Positions 7,903-13,310 of a stretch of 23,200 nucleotides of DNA are shown here, piece after piece. Numbering within the stretch: the first letter of the stretch is position 1; each line of letters opens with the position of its first letter. The notes below the pieces were generated by a model, which was given only the letters and a program-made list of their open reading frames with translations, had not been told where the DNA came from and did not search any database. Position numbers and translations under genes: made by a program. The DNA is from a virus, in IMG/VR virus record IMGVR_UViG_3300047667_001319, positions 1-23,200 of that record. The stretch is one strand, 5' to 3'.

Positions 7903-8498
7903 AACAGATCAGATTCCTCAAGCAGCGTGTACGTAAACCGATTGCCATACCATTTTTGAGCAATCTCACACAGCTGCATGATCAACATATGCTCGCCATA
8001 GTCTTTAACAACCTGACACCCTGCCGACCACTGGCCGATATCATCACTCTTAGCACTAGGGCTGCGCGGATGAATATTAATCCCATGCCAGCCATTATCA
8101 ACCGCACCGCCAACATCAACCTCAGCATCACGATCATTATCACGATACACAGGCAACGCCTTAGCTTGAGTAAGCGCCTTGTATTTATCTTTATGCAGAC
8201 CCAGCATGTAAGCACCCGAATACTGCCCAGGAACCAACACCGCAGTACCGAGCTTATTCATCGGATTCAAACGCCAATAAACGCCCGGATCTGTTGTGCA
8301 GTCTAACGTTAGCAACACCCAATGACCGCACTGCTTGAAAGCAACGCATAGATAATCGTTAAACGTATTCGCCTGATTATCATTAGTACGAATACCAATA
8401 ATATTAAGATTAAAATCACCGCTTTCAAAAAATCGATAACCTTTGCGATCGCACGCCTTACGCAACACATCAACCGTTATATCTCGTTTATCAAACAT
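7899..8498 (-). CDS. Putative endolysin with YkuD-like (L,D-transpeptidase-fold) motif
   Basis: 199 aa from the ATG at 8498, with GAGGGTGGGG upstream. The C-terminal part carries GINIHPRSP and, about 15 residues later, WSAGCQV, i.e. a histidine and a cysteine arranged as in the catalytic H...GC motif of YkuD-type L,D-transpeptidase-fold enzymes. It heads the lysis cassette, so a peptidoglycan-degrading role is likely. There is no signal peptide, so it would need the holin for release. The normal phage lysozyme or amidase families are not recognisable here. Function is inferred from motif plus position. Confidence 0.6.
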   Translation of the reverse strand: MFDKRDITVDVLRKACDRKGYRFFESGDFNLNIIGIRTNDNQANTFNDYLCVAFKQCGHWVLLTLDCTTDPGVYWRLNPMNKLGTAVLVPGQYSGAYMLGLHKDKYKALTQAKALPVYRDNDRDAEVDVGGAVDNGWHGINIHPRSPSAKSDDIGQWSAGCQVVKDYGEHMLIMQLCEIAQKWYGNRFTYTLLEESDLL

Positions 8499-8590
8499 CA
8501 CATCGCCCCACCCTCACCTGAACGCGCCCATAAAAAAGCCCGTACCTGCAAAACACAGGTACGGGCAAGCACTGACGCTGAATCACTCAT
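8498..8590 (-). CDS. Possible 30-aa leader ORF crossing a terminator hairpin
   Basis: An ATG at 8590 is preceded by AAGG at six bases, the frame passes through the hairpin at 8532-8566, and its TGA overlaps the endolysin ATG by one base (TGATG). The product begins MSDSASVLARTCVLQV. Good ribosome site and exact coupling favour translation, but the hairpin dictates much of the sequence, so this may be chance. Confidence 0.3.
   Translation of the reverse strand: MSDSASVLARTCVLQVRAFLWARSGEGGAM
8532..8566 (-). terminator. Intrinsic terminator upstream of the endolysin gene
   Basis: Minus strand: an 11-bp perfect stem GCCCGTACCTG/CAGGTACGGGC with a 7-base loop, followed by six Ts. It is the second of two strong terminators between the Q-like gene and the lysis genes, so late expression should require antitermination. 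Confidence 0.85.
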
Positions 8591-8608
8591 GAAAAACCTT
8601 ACGGACAC

Positions 8609-8639
8609 AAAAAAGCCCGAGTCGTTAAACTCGGGCTTA
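8609..8639 (-). terminator. Intrinsic terminator after the Q-like gene
   Basis: Minus strand: AAGCCCGAGT/ACTCGGGCTT, a 10-bp stem with a short loop, followed by a T run. It lies about 25-50 bases downstream of the candidate late promoter, the position of tR' in lambda. Confidence 0.85.
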
Positions 8640-8660
8640 TCCGCACCTATCGCAAGGTAC

Positions 8661-8696
8661 ACGAAAGAGCTTAGTTTAGTGCCACACTTTCGTCAA
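8661..8696 (-). promoter_or_regulatory. Candidate late promoter (pR'-like)
   Basis: Minus strand TTGACG (8691-8696), 17-base spacer, TAAGCT (8668-8673), overlapping the end of the Q-like gene. The -35 is good, the -10 weak. Promoter followed directly by a terminator fits a Q-controlled late promoter; the call leans on this context. Confidence 0.4.
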
Positions 8697-9201
8697 CCCG
8701 TTTTATAAAACTTTTTAACAACGCATCACGCGCACCCGTTTTAACCACCCCTGCGCCTCGATCACTAACCGCAACTTTACGCCCAGGCAACAAGAACAAC
8801 AACGCATGATGCCCCTGCGCAATCCGTCTAAAATACGTTCGACGACTACAACCGCACCGCGCAACCCTAACCGCCTCATCCGCGTCCGCATGCCAGTAAT
8901 GTTCACACAGCGCAGTATGCAGCTTGCTATCACTTGATGACAACTTACGCATCGCACGATCAACCTCATAAACAGAATCCGGCATCTCACCAGCCACCCC
9001 GCCCCCAGTCGAACGAACAACATCGCCCCGCGCATCAATGATCGATGCCAGCGCACTATTGCCATAACCAACACCAGAAACAAAACCGCCCACATCACAC
9101 GCCAGCCACTCAGCCCACGCCTGCAAACGCTTATCAACCCAAGGCACACAAGCCGCCTCAACCCGAGCCCGTTTTATATCTAACTTTTCCGCTGCACCCA
9201 T
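8671..9201 (-). CDS. Late antitermination protein, Q-like
   Basis: 176 aa from the ATG at 9201, with GGAG nine bases upstream; a GTG at 9216 is an alternative. The C-terminal half holds a helix-turn-helix with the pattern CGCSRRTYFRRIAQGHHALL, typical of phage antitermination proteins with a sigma-region-4-like fold, preceded by a segment that reads as the usual ALCEHYWH-type lead-in. Position supports it: last early gene, followed by a promoter-terminator pair and the lysis cassette. It would bind the late promoter region and let RNA polymerase pass the two terminators. No zinc finger of the lambdoid Q21/Q82 type is evident. Confidence 0.7.
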   Translation of the reverse strand: MGAAEKLDIKRARVEAACVPWVDKRLQAWAEWLACDVGGFVSGVGYGNSALASIIDARGDVVRSTGGGVAGEMPDSVYEVDRAMRKLSSSDSKLHTALCEHYWHADADEAVRVARCGCSRRTYFRRIAQGHHALLFLLPGRKVAVSDRGAGVVKTGARDALLKSFIKRVDESVALN

Positions 9202-9277
9202 ACCGCAATTCTCCACAAGCTAAACAAATAAAAGCGCCAGCCACTCCCACGGCCCACGCGCGACCAATCAAACCCTA

Positions 9278-10027
9278 TTAATTTACACGCCCCCTAAGCA
9301 CCCTCAGTGCTGATTCACAAAACTTATCCTCCCAAACCGATTGCGTATACCGCACCTCTGGCCGCTCATTCACCCAATAATTAACAAACTGATCAACAAC
9401 AGAGCTTTTCTGCCAGTCACTCAACTCACGCGGATCAACACCAAATGACGACAACGCCACAGCCACCCGCTGCTCATCAACAGGGACCCAATCAGAATGC
9501 ATCTGAAATTTCTTGCGCGCGTTTAGAATAGAGAGAGAGTTATTCGGACTAACGGATGTATGCCGTTGTAGAATCGATTGGCTGTTTTTTGATATGACGC
9601 TGTTGACGCTAGCGGATTCGCTAACCTGTTGATTATTAATACATAAACTATCGTTATTATGTGCCGTTGTGCTTGCCGCTGTAGTGCCGTTGTAGTGCCG
9701 TTGTACATCTGGACGGACTAAGTCTGTAGACGCCAAACGACACAAAAAAACCAACGGCGCATCACATTTAGAGATCAAACCAACCGCCTCTAAACGCTCT
9801 AAAAACCAACGCACCTGCCGCTGCGTATACGTCTGGCTAGGCACCTTAGACCGTTGCGGCCTACGCACCTCCAACACCTCACGCAACCCCTGATAACTCA
9901 AGCGCCGCGTAACACCCACAATGCCCGTCTTATAATCCATATACCGACGCAGCACACGCATATATAACACCTGGCACTCATGAGGTAAACCCTCAGCATC
10001 TAACGCCTCATACTCAAACTGATTCAT
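9278..10027 (-). CDS. Phage replication initiation protein with DnaT-like C-terminal domain
   Basis: 249 aa from the ATG at 10027, which overlaps the upstream stop as ATGA. The N-terminal ~100 residues look like a winged-helix DNA-binding domain (QVRWFLERLEAVGLISK). The middle (about 110-165) is low-complexity and rich in Ser/Asn/Thr, and may hold origin repeats at the DNA level, as in lambda O. The C-terminal ~75 residues, with WQKSSVVDQFVNYWVNER and SVWEDKFCESALRVL, follow the DnaT-type ssDNA-binding pattern. The protein probably recognises the origin and recruits the host helicase. No separate helicase loader is visible next to it. Confidence 0.65.
   Translation of the reverse strand: MNQFEYEALDAEGLPHECQVLYMRVLRRYMDYKTGIVGVTRRLSYQGLREVLEVRRPQRSKVPSQTYTQRQVRWFLERLEAVGLISKCDAPLVFLCRLASTDLVRPDVQRHYNGTTAASTTAHNNDSLCINNQQVSESASVNSVISKNSQSILQRHTSVSPNNSLSILNARKKFQMHSDWVPVDEQRVAVALSSFGVDPRELSDWQKSSVVDQFVNYWVNERPEVRYTQSVWEDKFCESALRVLRGRVN
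9655..9720. repeat. Tandem GTGCCGTTGT repeats inside the replication gene (possible origin iterons)
   Basis: Plus strand shows repeated units of about GTGCCGTTGT(A/G) around 9660-9705, within the region encoding the low-complexity linker of the replication protein. Lambda-type origins are iterons inside gene O, so this is a plausible origin. The copies are imperfect and few. Confidence 0.4.
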
Positions 10028-10293
10028 GCAGCACACCTCGCCACATCAACTAAACGGCACACCTCATCATGCAAACGCTTAACGATCCGCGCCCCCGTTG
10101 CCGCCTCCAAATTAATCGACTCAGACAACAACAGATCAGGTACAGTCACCACCTCATCACCAATGATCGGCTGGCGCATCAAACACAACTGCACACTCAA
10201 AACCCGACCGTTCGACAACACCGACAAACTAAAATCACTCGGTATTACCGCCCCCAGCGCCACCAACGCGCCAAGCTGCTCATTAAGACCCAT
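10024..10293 (-). CDS. Unknown small protein upstream of the replication gene
   Basis: 89 aa, no recognised family. It is coupled by a 4-bp overlap to the replication gene, suggesting a related job such as a replication accessory factor. Composition matches the surrounding phage genes. The sequence contains a mixed beta/alpha pattern with a run PDLLLSESINLEAATGARIV but no catalytic motif I can name. Confidence 0.6.
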   Translation of the reverse strand: MGLNEQLGALVALGAVIPSDFSLSVLSNGRVLSVQLCLMRQPIIGDEVVTVPDLLLSESINLEAATGARIVKRLHDEVCRLVDVARCAA

Positions 10294-10305
10294 AAACCAG
10301 CCTCA

Positions 10306-10340
10306 TTGCAGGCCTATCACAAACCTGCTTTAATCCACCT
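10306..10340 (+). promoter_or_regulatory. Promoter for a candidate small antisense-oriented RNA
   Basis: TTGCAG (10306-10311), exactly 17 bases, TTTAAT (10329-10334) on the plus strand, opposite to the operon. It lies just before two hairpins, the second a terminator, so an RNA would start near 10341. Confidence 0.5.
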
Positions 10341-10424
10341 GTTGAGATTGCTACGTTAGCCCTGCAAGGTACTAGCAATCTTGATATCGCCCCCTCTACG
10401 CCAATAGACGGGGGCACCTTTTTC
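10341..10424 (+). ncRNA. Candidate ~84-nt small RNA, OOP-like in position
   Basis: A hairpin with 9-bp arms AGATTGCTA/TAGCAATCT (10345-10378) is followed by a second hairpin, GCCCCC-TCTA/TAGA-C-GGGGGC (10389-10415), and then a T run (10419-10423), a good intrinsic terminator. With the promoter just upstream this makes a complete small transcription unit, running against the lytic operon immediately ahead of the replication genes. Lambda OOP RNA has the same relative place and orientation. No sequence similarity to OOP is claimed. Confidence 0.45.
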
Positions 10425-10435
10425 TTATCGTATTT

Positions 10436-10498
10436 ACAATAACACTACGTTCATCGAACAGACTCGTACCTCGCTGTCGTTGAACTGCCTGTTATAAA
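10436..10498 (-). repeat. attC site m2 (end of the minus-strand cassette block)
   Basis: Minus strand: starts TTTATAAC, ends GTTATTGT, with an imperfect inverted repeat between (CAGTTCAACGAC... TCGATGAACGTAGT). It is the same family as the terminal attC of the plus-strand array at 20792-20853. Core ends and hairpin fit an integron cassette recombination site. Confidence 0.8.
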
Positions 10499-10499
10499 C

Positions 10500-10691
10500 C
10501 TAGTTCACTATATGGACTCCTTGAACTTGGTTTTTAAAATTCCCACGCAGAAGCTCAAGAAGCTTTTTAGCACCATCTTCTTCCCGTCTAACTATTGATT
10601 CAGGGGAAGTTCCTGCTTGCAAAATATTTATTATCTGTAGCGCTTCGCGCTCATTTATATCTACAGAAATCGTTTTTGTCTTAGCTTTCAT
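10500..10691 (-). CDS. Integron cassette ORF, 63 aa, unknown
   Basis: Starts at ATG 10691 with GAGGT four bases upstream and stops at the edge of attC m2; a second attC lies just upstream, so the ORF fills one complete cassette of about 270 bp. The protein starts MKAKTKTISVDINEREALQI and is charged, with a helical C-terminal part (EEDGAKKLLELL). The N-terminal strand-helix pattern is faintly like a ribbon-helix-helix protein but I would not name it. Base use differs from the A/C-skewed phage genes on either side. Confidence 0.7.
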   Translation of the reverse strand: MKAKTKTISVDINEREALQIINILQAGTSPESIVRREEDGAKKLLELLRGNFKNQVQGVHIVN

Positions 10692-10703
10692 GTCTACCTC
10701 GAT

Positions 10704-10764
10704 TTATAACAATGCGTTAAATTCGAGCCTCGTTTCACTCGTCCAAATTACCGCGTGGTTATTT
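10704..10764 (-). repeat. attC site m1
   Basis: Minus strand: AAATAACC at one end, GTTATAAA at the other, with inner arms CGCGGTAATTTG and CGAATTTAACGC forming an imperfect hairpin. Closely related to the attC sites at 17724, 18359, 19167 and 20597. The stop codon of the upstream ORF lies in its first core, as usual for cassettes. Confidence 0.85.
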
Positions 10765-10947
10765 GGGCGCTTGAGTTGCATCAGCTTCTGATATGTCTGC
10801 GTTAAGGTTATGGCCGCAACTACCGCAAGGCTCTTCGCTATCGGTGTTATTTTTGTGCTTACAAGCTCCGCAAGGGAAGGCAAAACCTGCTACCGAATGA
10901 GGCGCTTCAAACTTATCGCTTTTAACTATGTACTGTTCAATTCCCAC
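10759..10947 (-). CDS. Integron cassette ORF, 62 aa, with two cysteine pairs
   Basis: Read from GTG 10947 with AGGGG upstream; starts MGIEQYIVKSDKFEAPHSVA. Residues 26-29 (CGAC) and 41-44 (CGSC) form a likely zinc ribbon with a 14-residue knuckle. The frame stays open upstream to a TTG at 11109, but that part runs through a terminator and a half attC, so the GTG start is preferred. The TAA lies inside attC m1. Function unknown; small zinc-ribbon proteins are common cassette contents. Confidence 0.6.
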   Translation of the reverse strand: MGIEQYIVKSDKFEAPHSVAGFAFPCGACKHKNNTDSEEPCGSCGHNLNADISEADATQAPK

Positions 10948-10960
10948 CTTTATCCCCTCG

Positions 10961-10990
10961 CCCCAAATAATAATGCGTTTAATTGTTGTC
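10961..10990 (-). repeat. Truncated attC (right half only)
   Basis: Minus strand AATTAAACGCATTATTATTT matches AATTAAGCGCCTTGTTATTT of the intact site at 20597-20658 except at three positions, and the following bases also match the cassette start there. The partner arm and left core are missing upstream. The core reads ATTATTT instead of GTTATTT. Confidence 0.55.
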
Positions 10991-11023
10991 CCATCTACGC
11001 CTCTAGTGATATTCACTGACTCC

Positions 11024-11048
11024 GGTGCAGGCAGCCTCTGCTTGCACC
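11024..11048 (-). other. Hairpin downstream of the early terminator
   Basis: GGTGCA-A-GCAG-AGG-CTGC-C-TGCACC on the minus strand: ten base pairs with a single A/C mismatch. It is not followed by a T run, so it is not a terminator by itself. It could be a leftover attC-like hairpin, or an RNA element linked to the terminator next to it. Confidence 0.35.
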
Positions 11049-11069
11049 CAAAAACCCCACTAAAGGGGC
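11049..11069 (-). terminator. Intrinsic terminator in the early lytic operon
   Basis: Minus strand GCCCC-TTTAG-TGGGG followed by TTTTT. It follows the small CxxC gene and precedes the cassette block and replication genes, similar in place to lambda tR1. Confidence 0.6.
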
Positions 11070-11105
11070 GTTTATAACAACTAACAACACACTTACTCGC
11101 CACAC

Positions 11106-11276
11106 TCAACTCATATCCCCTACCTCACGCTCAAACTCAACACACTTAACCACGCGCACATTATCTGCATGATCAATCTCAATAACAGGGCAATGCTCAA
11201 ACGCAATCGCAGAACAATCATCCTCTCGATGCTCACAAACAGCGCACATACCGCCCTTAGGGATAAACTCACTCAT
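11106..11276 (-). CDS. Small CxxC protein, 56 aa
   Basis: ATG at 11276 overlaps the stop of the dNMP kinase gene as ATGA. The product (MSEFIPKGGMCAVCEHREDD, then cysteines at SAIAFEHCPVI) has a CxxC pair and further cysteines, suggesting a small metal-binding phage protein. No function is recognised. Coupling to the kinase gene and matching composition support it as a true gene. Confidence 0.6.
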   Translation of the reverse strand: MSEFIPKGGMCAVCEHREDDCSAIAFEHCPVIEIDHADNVRVVKCVEFEREVGDMS

Positions 11277-11869
11277 GCCGCCCGCCTCAGATCACACATA
11301 TCAACCGCCCGATCAAACCACGCATCACAACCCCACTTAACCGCCTTATCCAGCTCATCAAGCCCCGCGTTATTCTCAAGCACAAAATCAACAAGCTCAG
11401 CCGAAATACCCTGATCCGTCACATGATCATTAACCGGCCCCACACCAGGGCGAACAACATTAATCACAACACCCCCCTTAGACCGAACAAACCGCGCTTC
11501 CTCATCCGTGCGCACATCCGTAAACACAACACAATCCGATCCAACCGGCTCAAGCGCATCATCCGCCAACAACATCTCAAGCCGCAGCGCCATACACTTA
11601 ACCCACGTATCCGCCCCAAACACCTCACGAACACACTCAGTACCGATACGCTGCAAAATCTCACGCGGCGAAAGCCCCCAATACGGCACAACCTGCTCTT
11701 TTTTAACGCGGTCATTCATCTGGTCCGCCGTTAAACCAAAAACAGCCCGCGCAACTTCACGCATAGGATCAGCAAACGCCCGCTGATACCCAGAACGCTG
11801 CCGTAACAACATCAACGCCGCCGTATCCTTACCGCTACCTGCAAACCCTGTAAAACCTATAACCTTCAT
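11273..11869 (-). CDS. Deoxynucleoside monophosphate kinase
   Basis: 198 aa from the ATG at 11869, with AGGTG upstream; an upstream start at 11884 is less likely. A P-loop GFAGSGKD is at residues 8-15, followed by the FADPMREVARAVFG nucleotide-binding segment and SPREILQRIGTECVRE, both diagnostic of the phage/T4 gp1-type dNMP kinase family. It phosphorylates dNMPs to dNDPs for phage DNA synthesis. The sequence FTDVRTDEEARFV is the usual Walker-B-side motif. It lies in the early operon between the Cro-like gene and the replication genes. Confidence 0.88.
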   Translation of the reverse strand: MKVIGFTGFAGSGKDTAALMLLRQRSGYQRAFADPMREVARAVFGLTADQMNDRVKKEQVVPYWGLSPREILQRIGTECVREVFGADTWVKCMALRLEMLLADDALEPVGSDCVVFTDVRTDEEARFVRSKGGVVINVVRPGVGPVNDHVTDQGISAELVDFVLENNAGLDELDKAVKWGCDAWFDRAVDMCDLRRAA

Positions 11870-11946
11870 AAAACACCTGTACAAAAAAACAGCCCTAACA
11901 CACGGCTAACAATAACCCGCAACACCACCTAAACTTTAACTACAAG

Positions 11947-12174
11947 CTAAGCAACAGAGGGCAACCCCGCTGCTTCCTGATCTCCCACAGGAAACAGCTC
12001 CTCAACCGACACACCCAAAACACGGGCATAACTAACCGCTTGATGAACATCAGGAGTACGCAAACCAACCTCATGATTACACACAGCCCCCTGCCCAAGC
12101 GGCGGAGACAACTGCAAACCAAGCTCTTTTTGAGTGAGCTTTAAGCGCTCACGAAAATGTTTAATACGATTCAT
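11947..12174 (-). CDS. Cro-like HTH repressor, first gene of the lytic operon
   Basis: 75 aa from the ATG at 12174. Helix-turn-helix at about residues 12-40 (LTQKELGLQL then GAVCNHEVGLRTPD), XRE type, with a short C-terminus and no peptidase domain. It is divergent from the plus-strand repressor, with operators in between. The promoter places transcription start at or within a base of the ATG, and there is no ribosome binding site, so the mRNA is probably leaderless. The size and place as first lytic gene fit Cro rather than CI. Confidence 0.75.
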   Translation of the reverse strand: MNRIKHFRERLKLTQKELGLQLSPPLGQGAVCNHEVGLRTPDVHQAVSYARVLGVSVEELFPVGDQEAAGLPSVA

Positions 12175-12180
12175 AGCGAT

Positions 12181-12209
12181 ATAAAAACACGTTTCGTGTT
12201 TATCGTCAA
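12181..12209 (-). promoter_or_regulatory. Leftward early (lytic) promoter
   Basis: Minus strand TTGACG (12204-12209), 17-base spacer, TTTTAT (12181-12186). Operator OR1 fills the spacer. Start of transcription falls at about 12174, the first base of the Cro-like ATG. Confidence 0.7.
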
Positions 12210-12247
12210 CACAAGACGTGTTTAAGGGTGCAACACAATGCGTGATA
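12185..12247. promoter_or_regulatory. Repressor operators, right cluster (OR-like)
   Basis: AAACACGTTTCGTGTTT (12185-12201) is a perfect palindrome apart from its centre. CAACACAAGACGTGTTT (12207-12223) is a second copy, centre to centre 22 bp. A weaker third copy, CAACACAATGCGTGATA (12231-12247), overlaps the repressor start codon. The same motif recurs at 14177-14236. Confidence 0.8.
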
Positions 12248-12705
12248 ACATCAGCAACATGAAATTTGGACACAAAATAAAACAAGCACGTAACGAGGCA
12301 GGGCTCACACAAGAGCAACTGGGGATAAAGTGCGGCTGGTCAACAGGCAATCCACAAAGCCGCATCGGCAACTATGAAAAAGACGTAAGAAACCCCTCTG
12401 CAACAGACATAGCAATCATCGCAAACGTACTAAACAAAGGGATACTCTTTTTCTACGATCAAGCAGAAGACGCCCCAGGCATCGCAGAAAGCCCCGGCAA
12501 CTACACACAACAAAGCGCACTATCTAACGAGCAAATAGACATGCTCGAAAAAGTCATCATCACAGTTGAACGAAAATTTAACGACATCGACGCAAAAACA
12601 AAAGCAAAACTAATCGCCGAAATGTTTAGCAACTACTCAAACTTAGGATTAACCGCGCAGGATCTAACAACAGCAAACAACGCATCATCAAAAAAAACTA
12701 ACTAA
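12238..12705 (+). CDS. CI-type HTH repressor without a peptidase domain
   Basis: 155 aa. AAGGGTG eight bases upstream supports the ATG at 12238. An XRE helix-turn-helix occupies about residues 8-70 (FGHKIKQARNEAGLTQEQLG then NPQSRIGNYEKDVRNPS). The C-terminal half (about 95-140) is a predicted helix rich in charged residues, likely for oligomerisation. There is no Ala-Gly cleavage site with downstream Ser/Lys as in LexA/CI proteins, so RecA-stimulated self-cleavage is not expected. It is divergent from the lytic promoter and flanked by matching operators, the arrangement of a lysogeny repressor. Confidence 0.8.
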   Translation: MRDNISNMKFGHKIKQARNEAGLTQEQLGIKCGWSTGNPQSRIGNYEKDVRNPSATDIAIIANVLNKGILFFYDQAEDAPGIAESPGNYTQQSALSNEQIDMLEKVIITVERKFNDIDAKTKAKLIAEMFSNYSNLGLTAQDLTTANNASSKKTN

Positions 12706-12901
12706 CCCCCCAACGCTTAGCCCACAACAGCTCTTGCGCCGTAAGCGCCAATAACTCCGAACGATACGACTCATCAGAAATATCCGCATCTTTCTCAAGC
12801 AACACCCGCCGCCGCAACAACGCCCCCGCTTCAGACAACATCTGATGCCGCGTACCAATATCAACCACATTACAATCCGCACTTTTAACTGATTCAGGCA
12901 C
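12698..12901 (-). CDS. LexA-regulated 67-aa protein, candidate anti-repressor
   Basis: GTG start at 12901 with GGAGG six bases upstream; the longer frame to 12958 would put the LexA box inside the coding region. The product (MPESVKSADCNVVDIGTRHQ...) is mostly helical and charged, with no recognised domain. Its stop overlaps the end of the oppositely oriented repressor gene, so transcription continues antisense across it. Direct LexA control and this placement suggest a role in prophage induction. The function is inference. Confidence 0.65.
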   Translation of the reverse strand: MPESVKSADCNVVDIGTRHQMLSEAGALLRRRVLLEKDADISDESYRSELLALTAQELLWAKRWGVS

Positions 12902-12926
12902 AAACCACCTCCATGTAATATAAAAG

Positions 12927-12946
12927 CACTGTATAAAAAAACAGTA
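12927..12946 (-). promoter_or_regulatory. LexA (SOS) box
   Basis: Minus strand TACTGTTTTTTTATACAGTG: CTGT, eight bases, ACAG, the gammaproteobacterial LexA pattern with nearly full extended match. It lies about 25 bases upstream of the GTG of the 67-aa gene. Confidence 0.85.
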
Positions 12947-13052
12947 TACAAAATACACCGCCGCCTATTCTTTCGCAACTACCGCTAAAAATTCAAACAG
13001 ACAAAACCAACAATAACCAGAAAACACACGCGCCACAAATAAAACAAAAAAC

Positions 13053-13080
13053 AAAAAAGCCCACAAAAGTGGGCTTTTAC
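13053..13080 (-). terminator. Bidirectional intrinsic terminator
   Basis: AAAAGCCCAC/GTGGGCTTTT stem (13055-13078) with an AAAA loop and flanking A and T runs. It ends the 13.1-13.7 kb regulator pair on the minus strand and can also work in the other direction. Confidence 0.8.
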
Positions 13081-13097
13081 AGCAACAAATAAGCCAA

Positions 13098-13310
13098 TCA
13101 AACATCCGAATCAAGCTTTATATTAAGCAACTCCCAAAAAGCAGGGTGCATTTTCCTATCCCCTTTCTCCCACTGCTGCCACGCACGGCGGCTAGTGTGC
13201 AGCATCTCAGCGCATCTATCCTGCGCAGCGGTAATGCCTATATTCTCCCGGTCTTGGACTAAAACGCGGAGGGCGATAATATCGTCACATTGTGGGTTTT
13301 TATCTGTCAT
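13098..13310 (-). CDS. Small XRE-type DNA-binding protein
   Basis: 70 aa. TSRRAWQQWEKGDRKMHPAF is the usual recognition segment of a family of short helix-turn-helix proteins found on phages and plasmids. Start ATG overlaps the preceding stop as ATGA, so it is made together with the 144-aa protein upstream. Likely a transcriptional regulator; its target may be the palindrome in the promoter at 14078-14105. Composition is unlike the A/C-skewed phage genes around it. Confidence 0.7.
   Translation of the reverse strand: MTDKNPQCDDIIALRVLVQDRENIGITAAQDRCAEMLHTSRRAWQQWEKGDRKMHPAFWELLNIKLDSDV

Noticed and set aside
11464-11734. Several Arg/Cys-rich frames within the dNMP kinase gene on both strands.
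   Set aside because: They are shadows of the kinase gene, with low-complexity composition due to the A/C-skewed strand.
12174-12318. Longer start for the Cro-like protein at 12318.
   Set aside because: It would run through the operators and the 5' end of the repressor gene; the added residues do not look like a protein domain.
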